This document shows, piece by piece, positions 44,200 through 54,099 of a stretch of 64,000 nucleotides of DNA. The position numbers were made by a program, and so were the translations under genes. The stretch comes from Anaeramoeba flamelloides (Eukaryota; Metamonada; Anaeramoebidae). The DNA lies in NCBI GenBank assembly GCA_027625915.1, contig JANTQA010000029.1, forward strand, positions 9,796,001 to 9,860,000, in the 5' to 3' direction. How positions within the stretch are numbered: the first letter of the stretch is position 1; each line of letters opens with the position of its first letter. Under the pieces are notes generated by a model. The model was not told where the DNA came from. It ran no database searches and was given only the letters and a program-made list of their open reading frames with translations.

Positions 44200-44765
44200 A
44201 TTTTGGGGTAGTTATTAAATTTCAAATTTGGTCAAATTTCAAAATTGGTCAAATTGAAATTTTTCCTATTTTTGAAGAGTTTCTTGATTATTATCATTGG
44301 TCTGAAAGTTTTTAATGTTTTTTTGTAGTTGTGTGAGGAAAAAGCAAAAAGATAATCTTGAAATTGGCAGTATTTTATTACTAAATTGTAGAAAATCCAA
44401 AATTTTGAAATCATCAAAACTGAATATTTTTAAAAATTTGTTTGAAATCTAATTTTAACCACCAAAGTTCAGTGAAAAATTTTTTTCACTTTAAAACAAG
44501 TTGCAAAAGTCTAATTGTTCAGTTAATAAATTTTTTTTCAAAATCTTTACCAAAATTTTCTAACCTACCATTCAAACACCAAAAACCTACTCTAGCATAC
44601 TCTAACCTACCCTAACATGCCTTAACATACCCTAACCTGTACGTAAAGAGGTTTTTAAATACCTACTGTTAATATATTTAAATGGAATTAACTTTTTTGA
44701 AAAAAATGAGAATTTGACCAATTTTGAAATTTGACCAAATTTGAAATTTAATAATTTTCCCTTAA
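44200..44765. mobile_element. R14: TIR element downstream of RGS-OsmC
   Basis: About 45-bp inverted ends built of TTAAATTTCAAATTTGGTC and CAAATTTCAAAATTGGTCAAATT blocks at 44210-44262 and 44702-44755. The interior of about 450 bp includes telomere-like repeats (44582-44637). The minus-strand frame 44232-44417 is not gene-like. Confidence 0.55.
44582..44637 (+). repeat. Degenerate CCCTAA-like array
   Basis: Five or so units of the form (CTAACCTACC/CTAACATACC) with CCCTAAC cores resemble a worn telomere-type repeat inside element R14. Direction is C-rich on the plus strand. Could be chance low complexity. Confidence 0.45.
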
Positions 44766-45369
44766 TTTTCCTTGCAATTTATTTTGTATTTTTTCTTTAA
44801 TTTTAAGGAGAATTTTTGAAATTTTTTTTTTTACATTAGAGGTTTTGATGATAATATCGATTATCTTGATAATATTAATTAATTCATGATAATATTCAAA
44901 AAAATCGTGATTAATCCTACTTTATCATGAACAATTATAATATCACAATATTCAACATTATCACGATAAAATAATTTTAATAAAAAAAAATGAAAAACTA
45001 TTTTTTTGAAATTACTTTTAAAAAAAATCTCGAGACTTTTATATATTTTTACACTTTAATAAAGTTAGAAAAATATTAAAATAGTTGTAAATGGTCTTCA
45101 AGTGTTTGATAATTTGTGGTGGTGTTAAAAAACTTTTATAAAAGTCACGAGAATTGGTGTGTAGAATTTTGAAATTTAATAAATAAATAGTTTCTTTGAA
45201 TATCGATTCAACCCCTTTAAATCTCTGATTCCCTGATAAAAAAAAAACAATTTGACTGGAAAATGGTTTATTAGAATTCATCAATTCAACAAGAGTATTG
45301 GTCAAACAATTATAAAATAACTATTATTTATTATTATTATTATAAAACGGGGGAGTATTTAATTCCTTT

Positions 45370-45905
45370 TATTTGGAGTTAGTTTTTTGTTTAGTTTTTG
45401 AAATAAACAGAAAATTTAAACTTTTTCGGTTAATTTCAGAAAGTAAAAAAAACCTGCCCTTAGCTTTTCCAGAATTTAAAAGAATAGAGTCAAATCTTTG
45501 ATTTTTCTCTATTCTTTTGAATTTTGGATAGGTGAACTTAGGTTTTATTGAGTTTTCTGTTTATTTGTGAAGTGTTCTAGGTTTTTTTGAGGTTTTCTAT
45601 TTTATTTCGAAAATCTATAGATTTTCTTTAGGTTTTTTTTACTTTTCGAAATAAACCAAAAATTTATTAAAATTTTCGGTTTATTTCAAAAAGTAAAAAA
45701 AAAAACTAGAAAACTTCACAAATAAATAGAAAACTCAAAAAAAACCTAACGAAAATCTATAGATTTAACAAATAAAATAGACAACTTCAAGAAAACCAAG
45801 TTAGGTTTTTTTTTTAATTGTTGAAATAAACCGAAAATTTTAGAAATTTTCGGACTATTTCTTAAATTATAAAAAACCTAGGCACTCTACGACACTTCCC
45901 GAATT
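45370..45905. repeat. R15: self-complementary repeat cluster, copy a
   Basis: Blocks such as GAAATAAACAGAAAATTT, GGTTTTATTGAGTTTTCTGTTTATTTG and CCTAACGAAAATCTATAGATTT recur in both orientations, giving several overlapping hairpins. The same mosaic is at 63130-63520. No coding content. Confidence 0.5.
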
Positions 45906-45940
45906 CCTACATTGTGATTTAGAAAAAAAAATAACTATTA

Positions 45941-46396
45941 CAATGATCAAAATTATGCATGCACAAAGACTATAATCCGTGCTTTTTTTTCTTCTTGTAC
46001 CAAGGCAACATCCAATATAATGGCATATAGTATACCTAATTTAAAATCAATTTTGAAAGTAAAGGTCTGGTTATTTTCAGTATAATTTAAATTATTCATG
46101 CAAAAAGTTGAAAATTTTCCATAATATTCTCAATTTTTTTGAATTTTTTTGTTTTTTTGTGATTAAAATTTTATGAAAAAATTCACTCTATTTTTTGAGA
46201 AAATTTTATAATTTGATCCTTCATTTTTAGAATTTCTTTTTAAATAATAGAACTTTAAGAAACCAATACCATATTTTTTTCGGGTTTATTATCAGTTTCT
46301 TTCATTGGTTTATGTATAGGCATTCTATAACAAAAAAACACGCTTTTTATTTTGAAACATGTATTAAATTTTTTGCACGGTTTATTTTGACTACAG
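45941..46396 (+). mobile_element. R3 MITE, complete copy
   Basis: A 456-bp copy with ends CAATGATCAAAATTATGC and the inverse of CTGTAGTCAAAATAAACCG, flanked by TA at 45939-45940 and 46397-46398. Closely follows the 7641-8119 copy. Confidence 0.7.
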
Positions 46397-47200
46397 TATA
46401 AAAAAAAATTTAATAATGAGAGCAAAATAGATCTCACTAAAAATATCATTTCTAATTGTTATAAAAAAGATCTCTTGGTTTTTTATTCAACTAGAAAAAA
46501 AAAAAAAATTCCATGGTACAACACACTCTAAGGTCAAAATAAATTCTGGAAATTAAAGTGAGCCAAAAATACAGATTTAGTTCCAGTTATACATCTTTTA
46601 TAAATTATTTTTTCAAATTTATGATAATTTTATGTAATTAAGAAAAAGATAGCTATTAAACTCATTAAGATTCGAATCCTCCTCTTTTCAAAATTACCAA
46701 ATTTTGGAAGAAAATATCTATTATTGGGGTATTTTTTTTTTTGAAATAAGTTGAAATGAATGAATTTTAGATTGAACATATGTAAGAAAAAAGGAATAAC
46801 TGTTATAACATTTTGCAGAAAAAAACAGGAAATGTATATTAAAACTCAAACATGGATATTGAAAATATAATGATAAAAAATATTCGAAAAACAGAAAAAA
46901 AATTGTTTTTCAATTTAATTTAGTGATATCTTTTGAAAGAAATATTTGATTTTATTTTACTGGGATTTGAATTTGAAATGGGATATTATTATTTTTAAAT
47001 TCCAATCTACTTCTACTAAACTCTTTAATTGTACAAGAAAAATCTAGAAAATTAAATAACTTTATTTGAAAAAGGAAATTGTAAATGAACTGAAAATTAA
47101 TCCCATTTGTAATTCAAATACCAGTATACTTGAAAAACATTGCTTATTTTTAGACTAATGATACTATCAAAATAATAAATTAAAATTTTCTATTTTAATT
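46397..47200. other. AT-rich, no gene seen
   Basis: Contains a lone R8-type end near 47080-47122 (CCCATTTGTAATTCAAATACCAGTA). Nothing else is recognised. Confidence 0.35.
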
Positions 47201-47202
47201 TC

Positions 47203-47400
47203 CAAAATGTATATTAATTATTACTGTAACAATCAAATTAGTATTGTAAAAAATTGGTTATAGTGTTCCATAAAGAAGTTTAATTAAATGTTTAGAAATA
47301 TCATTTCTTAATGATTTTAACAAGATCTTGGGCTTTTCTTTCACGTTGAGAAAAATATTTTGAGATCTGAACTAAAAATTTTCATTTTTCAATAGGAAAA
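47203..47400 (-). mobile_element. R5 element, copy b
   Basis: Reverse-orientation copy of the 10003-10226 element (TGAACTAAAAATTTTCATTTTT at its right edge, CAAATTAG near its left). It lies about 75 bp outside the large palindrome that holds copy c. Confidence 0.55.
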
Positions 47401-47473
47401 TAATTGTATTAAAAAAAGGATATTAAAATCATCTCTCCACTGCTTTTAATTGCATAATATAAAGAGCAAAATT

Positions 47474-48548
47474 TTCATTCAGCTTTCCAAAAAAAAACAC
47501 CCTTCCAAGAATCATAAAATAAATCGATCAAAGTTTCCAATTCTAAAAGGGAAATTAATAATTTAAGCTGATTTTTAGATTAGAAATTTGAAATGATAAA
47601 AAAAGATTTTTTACCGTTGTTGAAAAAAAGTGAAACAGGGAAAAAAAGTTAAACACGATTTTTAATTATAAACATTACTGAAAATGAAAAGTAAAAACAA
47701 TTAAAAGAAGAAACCAATTAACTCCAAATAATAATCCATTATATTATTTTCAATCAAACCAACAAATGCATTTTAAATCTACTTGATTATCTAAATTGTT
47801 TGTGGGCTGTCGGAGATCTCAAAAATAGTTAAATTTTTTGAACTAATTATTAATAATTAACTAAATCAAAGAAAAACCCGATTAAATATAGTATTACAAT
47901 TATTTTCCAATTAAAAAATGAAAATTTTTAGTTCAGATCCCAAAATATTTTTCTAGTTTATAAATTGTAGTAAAAAAATCAAAGATCTTTACTGCATATT
48001 TAGAAATGATATTTTTAGACATTTAATTAAACTTCCTTATGGAACACCAAGACCAAATTATTACTCTGCTAATTTGGTTGTATCAGTAATAATTAAGTGT
48101 TTCATTTTGAAACTTGAAATAAAAATTTTCATTTTTTAATCGGGTTTTTCTTTGATTTAGTTAATTATTAATAATTAGTTCAAAAATTTAACTATTTTTG
48201 AGATCTCCAAAAGCACATAAACAATTTCGATATCAAAGTAGATTTAAATTGCATTTGTTGGTTTGATTGAAAATAATATAATGGATTATTATTTGGAGTT
48301 AATTGGTTTCTTCTTTTAATTGATTTTAATTCTCATTTTAAGTTAAACTTCCCAATTAAAAATCGTGTTTAACTTTTTTTCCCTGTTTCACTTTTTTTCA
48401 ACAACGGTAAAAAATCTTTTTTTATCATTTCAAATTTCTAATCTAAAAATCAGCTTAAATTATTAATTTCCCTTTTAGAATTGGAAACTTTGATCGATTT
48501 ATTTTATGATTCTTGGAAGGGTGTTTTTTTTTTCGAAAGCTGAATGAA
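47474..48548. repeat. 1.08-kb palindrome: R4 foldback plus flanking DNA
   Basis: Left arm 47474-47893 and right arm 48143-48548 are inverted copies around a spacer holding R5 copy c (about 47917-48140). The inner part of each arm is the R4 element (47614-48407, ends CCGTTGTTGAAAAAAAG, TA on both sides). The outer 120 bp or more of each arm is not R4, yet reads as perfectly or almost perfectly inverted. The duplication therefore took in flanking sequence. No coding content. Confidence 0.8.
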
Positions 48549-48759
48549 TTATGTTCATTTATTTTGCAATCAATAATATATGAGTGTATTACAAAAATTA
48601 AAATAAAGTTATTTTTTTTAGGAAAAAATTTTACGAATTATGGATCTTGAAAAAAAAATTTTCAATCAACAATTTCAAGAATTATAAGTATTATTCTTAA
48701 GATAAGAAGTTCTTTTTGAAAAATAAACACACCTTTGTAAACATTTCATTTCTAGAGGT

Positions 48760-49020
48760 AATTAAAAAACACTATTTAAAAAATTTTCAAAAACAAGGTT
48801 AAAAGTCAGAAAAAAACCATTAAAGTCAGTATAGGTTATTGAACAACCAGTAATAATTTTGAACCATTTACATTCACCAAAGATCATTCCATAAAAGTAA
48901 ATTTTATTCTGATCCAAGAGTTTGTATGTATTTTCTTTTCTTCCAATACCCAAACATGAAAAAAAAATTAGATTTAAATTTTTGTAATGGGTTAAACGTT
49001 GTCCTTTGGTTATTGGCTCG
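48760..49020. repeat. Dispersed repeat R21
   Basis: The block around TTTTCTTTTCTTCCAATACCC, AAATTTTTGTAATGGGTTAAA and GGTTGTC/CGTTGTCC is shared with 62580-62700. No ends seen and no gene. Confidence 0.4.
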
Positions 49021-49212
49021 GTCTTTTTGTGTGTTTTTTTATTTCAAATAAAACTATAATTGGAGAGTTCTTCAAAAATTCAGTTTATTAATAATTTCCC
49101 TTTACACCTGTTGATAAAAAAAAAAAATTTTTTTTGGAAAAAATTATTTTTTTTATTTGAAAAAAATAACTTTTCGTTTCGAAAAACAAAAAAGTAAAAT
49201 AAAAAAAGAAAT

Positions 49213-49604
49213 AACTGTTGTGGAAAAAAAGTGAAACATGGTTTTTAATTGGGAACATTTCTTAAAATGAAAGGTAAAATCAATAAAAAGAAGAAACCAA
49301 TTGACTTCAAATAATAACCCTTTATATTATTTTCAATCAAACTAACAAATACAATTTAAATTTCTGGTTCATATCGAAATTGTTTATGTGGTTTTGGAGA
49401 TCTCAAAAATAGTCAATTTTTTGAACAAATTTTTAATAATTGATCAATCAAAGAAAAACCCATACTAAAAGATAGTATTTAAAAAACTGTTATTGTGGCG
49501 AATACTTCATTTTGTCTTTATTTATTTATTTATTCTTTTTTTCATTGATTTGACTTTGAATTTTCAGTAATGTTTCCAATTAAAAACCGTGTTTCACTTT
49601 TTTT
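49213..49604 (+). mobile_element. R4 element, uninterrupted copy
   Basis: About 390 bp with TIR block TGGAAAAAAAGTGAAACATGG and its inverse. It contains the undisturbed interior used to recognise the nested insertions in the 6971-8430 copy. No frame. Confidence 0.65.
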
Positions 49605-49884
49605 CCAAAACGATAAAGTAAATTCAATTCTTCTACTAAGTTACCACCAACTCTCAAATACCAGTATATTACTTTTTTTTCGGTTTAAAAGATCTATTCA
49701 AAAGTTTGGTTCATTTCTTCAACTTTTCGAAAAATGTTGCTTTTTATTGTTAATTACTTGAAAAATGCCTTATTTTCAGAATTGTGTGAATACAAAGTGG
49801 TTTTGAGGAATTTTTATTTAGATAAAAGTTAATAATTCAATTTACTGTAAAGTCCAAATAAATATTACTATATTTTTGCAGCAT

Positions 49885-50875
49885 TTTTCACTTTTACAAA
49901 TTTTTTTATGTTAACTTTAAATCTTTATTTTGATCGTTTTAAAATGTTTTCAAACTTTGTAAAATTATTTGGTCTTCTTTAAAACACTTCTTTGAAAAGA
50001 ACTGTTTGGAAAGAAGTATTCTCGAATTCTAATCAAAACTAAAAGAACAAAAAATTATACTCAAATTTTTTAGTATTTTGCATAAATGATTCTAAAAGTG
50101 AAAAAAAAAATGTTTTATACACTTTGTAAGAAAGGATGAGAAAAACGTCCTAAAACCAATTCATTCAATATGTTCGCAATTTCTTTCTGTACAAATAGTA
50201 TTTTTTCAGAAAATAAATTCCAAAAGCGAAAATTTCTTTCATTCGTTTATTGAGAACTTTTGAAAAAATTACCATAAATGTAATTTTCAAGAAGGTTTGA
50301 ACTCAAACCGAAATAACTCCGATCAAGAATATTTCTAAATGATCATTTGGCCGAAAACGATTATACAAACAATTTTTGTATCAACACGAATAAGAAAGAA
50401 ATTATTTTTTTAGGAATTTGTTTTCTGGAAAAATATGATCTGTTCTGAAAGGAAACACTGAAAAAGTCTAATAAATTGGCTGAATTCTTTGATGAGGAGA
50501 TTACATATTTTTTTTACTCTTGTTATTTTCTCATTATTCATGAAAAATTTTTTTTCAAGTTTAAAAGTATTTTAATTATTTAAAGTTGAAAATTAAATTA
50601 CACTTTCAAAAAATCTCAAGAGTTTCAAAAGTATTTTGACTTATGAGGGTTCTTTATCAAATTTTCATCATTTTTGGGATTGATACATGAAATACTTTTA
50701 TTTTTCCTTCTATTTTTTCAAATCCTTTGAAGTAAACTTTTCAAACAACTGTTGAGCAAGAAATATTTCAATGAAAACAACCAATTTTACAAAGTTTTAA
50801 AACATTATAACGGACCAAATTCTGATTTAAAGTTAACATAAAAAAATATTTAAAATGGAAAAGGTGTAAGAACTT
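49885..50875. mobile_element. R20: 1-kb inverted-repeat element
   Basis: Arms at 49885-49975 and 50785-50875 are inverted copies of about 85 bp (TTACAAATTTTTTTATGTTAAC, TTAAAATGTTTTCAAACTTTG) with some drift. The interior has no coding frame. Confidence 0.5.
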
Positions 50876-50879
50876 TAAA

Positions 50880-52150
50880 AATTTATTGGAATTTTTTCAT
50901 AGAAATATATCTGGAGTTGAAGATTTGTGTTTTTTCAAGACATTTCGATCAAAAATCAAGACAAAGATGAGAAATTGATCTTATTTTTAACTTCCACCAA
51001 ACTAACTTCAAATACTCAACCAAATCCTTCTTTTTAAAAAACTATTCTACTTTTTTAAATTAAACCCCTAAAAAAGAATTTCTTCAAATAAAATACACAC
51101 GTTTAAATGAATGAGTGAGTTGTTTGAAATTAGTTTTTGGAACAAATAATTTTAATAAATTAATTTTAAATTCTGAAAAAATTTTTCGATTGATAAAGAT
51201 TATTTTTCTTCGGATCAATCCCAAAAAAACCACATATTCAAAAGAGAAAATTCTTGTCAACCCAACTAAGGTTTTGGAAAAACAGTTTCTAAAATCAAAA
51301 CATTAACATTGAAGAATTTGAAAAAAAAATAACTTTTTGGAATAAAAAGTGCGGAAATAATTTTTTCTTATGTGTTGAAAACGCTTGGTGAATGAAGAGG
51401 GAACGGGTTTGAAGAACTTTTGAGAAAACTAGATATTTACACTTTTTACAACTTTTTACTTTTTCCTTTTTCTTTTTGAAAATATTTACCTAATTGAAAT
51501 AAAAATTTTTATAAAAAAGTAAAATGTAATAATATATTATTGTACTCTTTGAGATTTGACCAAGTGAAGAATTAGTAAGAATTGCAAAATTTTCAGAAAT
51601 TGTTAGATAGAATAAAAGATCAGAGGTTAGTATTTCTCCATTGGTAAATTCTTTTGGAAAAGTGAAATAGAATATTAGAAAGAGAAATATTTTTACCAAA
51701 AAATTAAAATATTTGTTTTGAAAAAAAGCACTCTTTAATAAACCACTTTTTCTGTTTCACAAAATCAGTTCTCAAGGAATTCAAGATTCAAGAAAATTTC
51801 GAAAATATGTTCCAAAATACATCAAAAACTTCTGAAAAAAAAATTCACAAAGGCTCAAAATCTAAGAATATGTTCTTTTTGTAATATATACCCAATTGTT
51901 GGTGAAAAAAGTATTTCTGATTTTAAAAGTTAATTAATTAAATTCATAAGAAAATTTCCGTTTTATAAAAATGATCAATATACTCGAAAAATCCTTGACA
52001 CAAAATATTCTTTTTGGAGGTTTCTAATTGTTTAAAACGATTTTGAAAAAAAGTCTTTTTAATATTTTTTCCTCTCAAAATAATTATAACACCTTCTTTT
52101 TTTCTTTTTTTCTTTTTTATTTTTTTCTCTTTGTTCCTTGTACTTTTTGT
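50880..52150. other. Intergenic, no gene seen
   Basis: Short frames at 51115-51306, 51490-51699 and 51944-52198 show no recognisable content. The last overlaps the promoter and start of the gene at 52156 on the other strand. Confidence 0.35.
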
Positions 52151-52155
52151 TCTTA

Positions 52156-52887
52156 ATGGGAAACCAAAACTCAACAACAAACGAAGTTGAAATTCCACAG
52201 TCTCGTGTTACGACTTATTTTGAAATTTTCCATCAAATGAAAACACCACTTATGCTTTTAGACGGAAAACACATGTCGCTGATCGACTTAAACAACACAT
52301 GCTCGGACATGTTTGGGCTCAAAAGGAGCGAACTTTGTTTGTCATCCTCCTCATTCAAGTTTTGTCCGCCTGTTCAAAAATTGTACCAAAACCAACCAAG
52401 CAAATTATTTTTAAAAAAACAATTCAAAAAACTCCAAAAGTAAATACATACCCAAAAACTCAGTAACCTCAATTATTTGATGTTTTTTTTTTTTTGTTTT
52501 CCTTTTTCAAAACACCAAGTCTCTAATGATTATAAACCAAAAAACCAAACTTTACCTTTTTATTTTTTTTTATCTTTCCCATTTACTTCATAAATATTTA
52601 ATCTTGGACATTTTAGAACAAAAAACAAAACTGGGTTCATTTTTGAGTGCCTGAACAATGAAGGTTTTACAGTTTGGTCATACTTTTCCGTGACGAAAAT
52701 TAACATGTGGCAAAATTCAATGTACCAAATTATAATGTCGCAGATCCCAAACCCTTTAAAAAATCTTGTGCAAAATGAAACTCAAAAAATACCAAAATCA
52801 ATATCAAACTCATCATCAAGATCATCATCATCTTCTTCAAACCTTCATGTGAAGAAAATAAGAAACCAAAAAGTTAAATGGATGTAA
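52156..52887 (+). CDS. Small PAS-like protein with MGN start (2)
   Basis: Exons 52156-52439 and 52617-52887 (284+271 nt = 185 codons, 184 aa), intron GTAAAT...TTTTAG. The N-terminus MGNQNSTT is a good N-myristoylation signal, suggesting membrane attachment. The PAS-like core is KTPLMLLDGKHMSLIDLNNT followed by CSDMFGLKRSEL, then after the intron FIFECLNNEGFTVWSYFSVTKI and MYQIIMSQIP. The first intron falls at the same place (after the sensor helices, before the N/TKxK.. strand) and in the same phase as in the gene at 38183, so the two are paralogues. The C-terminus is Ser-rich then basic (KKIRNQKVKWM). A donor-like GTAAAT overlaps the stop. Splicing there would lead to a hydrophobic, unlikely exon, so I end the gene at 52887. 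Confidence 0.72.
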
Positions 52888-53319
52888 ATTCGCTTAGTTG
52901 TGGAGTAAAAAATCGATCCTGCTTATGCTTCTCCTTGCTTCATTTTTTATAATTTTCTTGTCTTTTTTTTCAGACCTTGTGTGTTTTGTTTTATTAGTCT
53001 CCTTCAAATCTTCAAAAAGCAATATTATTTGATTTATTCTGAAAATTGTGAAAAAATTTTAGGTCTTGTGTTCAACCATCTCTGTAAAATCTTATTTTTG
53101 TGTAATTTTTTTTTGATTGTTTTGTGTTGTCTCTTTGGAGAAATTGTTTGAATAGCAAGGCAATGTAAAAATAAAAAAACTTTTTCCATTTTTTCCATTT
53201 TATTTTTTACTTTTGAAAATTTTTTTCTCTGAATAGGAAAAGGAGAGAGTATTCAGCTTGTGTTAATGTAACGTTCTGCAAGAGGTTTTGATACACCCAA
53301 CACACATAGAAAGGTTAAT

Positions 53320-53325
53320 AAAAAA
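53320..53325 (-). terminator. RNA polymerase III terminator (T6)
   Basis: Six T on the minus strand directly after the last acceptor base of the outer tRNA. It is the only T-run of this length between the first tRNA base and the end of the locus on the transcribed strand, so one transcript can cover both nested tRNAs. Confidence 0.8.
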
Positions 53326-53362
53326 GCGCTTAGTTGGAATTGAACCAACGACCTTTTCGAAT

Positions 53363-53443
53363 CAGTTTACAGCTGGACGCTCTACCACCTGAGCTAAGGG
53401 GCGAAAGAAAATCGCCCCTCTAGGAATCGAACCTAGGACCATC
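53363..53443 (-). tRNA. Permuted tRNA-Tyr(GUA) nested in the outer tRNA
   Basis: The 3' half (53443-53412) is encoded before the 5' half (53403-53363), separated by TTTTCTTT. Joined at CTG|GA, the product has 73 nt. Acceptor CGCCCCT (53403-53397) pairs with AGGGGCG (53419-53413), 7/7. D stem GCTC/GAGC is 4/4. Anticodon stem TCCAG (53377-53373) pairs with CTGGA, 5/5 and only after joining. T stem CTAGG/CCTAG is 5/5. The loop CTGTAAA gives anticodon GTA (53370-53368), Tyr. C1:G72 and A73 are the known identity marks of eukaryotic tRNA-Tyr. Permuted tRNAs (3' half first) are known from red and green algae and some archaea. Maturation should need circularisation by splicing, then RNase P and RNase Z cuts in the short spacer. 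The join lies between positions 41 and 42, not the usual 37/38. Confidence 0.88.
53423..53433 (-). promoter_or_regulatory. Pol III B box (inner tRNA)
   Basis: GGTTCGATTCC is a perfect B box in the T arm of the inner tRNA. Along the transcript the order is A box (outer), B box (inner), A box (inner), B box (outer), so an ordinary A-to-B spacing is available from several pairings. Confidence 0.7.
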
Positions 53444-53924
53444 AAATGAAATGCTCTACATGCTGAGCTACAAGCGCATAATTTTGCTATTTATAACAGT
53501 TTTCTTACAATTTAACCAAAAAAAATTTGTGTGGTTGCATAATATCATTATGTTCAGACTTGGACATTTAGAGAAAAACGAAGAATTCTCTCTTTTTGTG
53601 AAAAAAAAACTCTAAAAAATATAATTAGAGAAATCTCAAACTCAAAAAGTAAAACAAAAGCTGGGACTTCATATCTCACCTTTAAACATTGCATTTTTTT
53701 GATATAACCAAAAAAACAAAAAAAAAAAAGAATATTTTTCTTTTTAACCATTTTTTACCATCCCTTCAATTCACAATCTTTTTAATTTCTTTTTTTCAAA
53801 ATTCTAAATCCAAGATCTGTAAACGGTAACTGAAAAACAAAACCATTTCAGTTCGTTGTTGAGTTTACTGTTTAACTGAAGATTTGTGTGTATTGATTAA
53901 AAAAACCAAGTGTAACCCTTTCCA

Positions 53925-54090
53925 AAAAAAACAAACAAACAAACAAACAAACCACAACCAACAAAACAACAAAAAACAATAAACAACAACCAAACAACAA
54001 ATCAAAACAACAACTAATACAAAATACAAAAACAACAACAGTACAACAACCAAAAAAAAAAACAATAAAAGAACAACAACAAGACAGTAA
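53925..54090 (+). repeat. A/C-only simple-sequence block (CAAA/CAACAA)
   Basis: About 165 bp almost free of G and T on the plus strand (AAACAAAC repeats then AACAACAAC-type). It explains the Val/Phe-rich frames on the minus strand (53865-54099), which I do not accept as genes. Confidence 0.8.
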
Positions 54091-54099
54091 AACCCTCAC

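Larger units (their letters stand above)
53326..53477 (-). tRNA. Outer tRNA-like gene, split by an inner tRNA
   Basis: The 5' half is at 53477-53444 and the 3' half at 53362-53326. Acceptor GCGCTTG (53477-53471) pairs with TAAGCGC (53332-53326), 7/7 with one G-U. D stem GCTC/GAGC is 4/4. T stem GTTGG/CCAAC with loop TTCAATT is 5/5. The anticodon stem TTTC (53451-53448) pairs with GAAA (53358-53355). Removing the inner tRNA exactly leaves an 8-base loop (ATTTATTC), one base off the norm, so the anticodon cannot be assigned. Sharing the TGAT repeat instead gives loop TTTGATT. Either the cut sites are shifted by a base or this outer tRNA is degenerate and serves as a carrier. Discriminator base U. 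B box GGTTCAATTCC at 53346-53336. Confidence 0.65.

Noticed and set aside
52960-53155. Possible third exon of the second PAS-like gene after a good acceptor
   Set aside because: The translated frame is uniformly hydrophobic and Cys/Phe-rich without domain pattern. The two-exon model already gives a complete frame like its paralogue.
53326-53477. Two ordinary tandem tRNA genes
   Set aside because: Neither unit can close its own acceptor stem, one has too few bases (16) and the other too many (29) between D and T arms, and cross-pairing is complete.
53326-53477. Insertion of organellar DNA carrying tRNAs
   Set aside because: The inner tRNA has C1:G72, a nuclear eukaryotic tRNA-Tyr mark. There is no long variable arm as in bacterial or plastid tRNA-Tyr, and no organellar genes lie nearby.
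53865-54099. Val/Phe-rich ORFs on the minus strand
   Set aside because: They come from a simple A/C-only sequence block.
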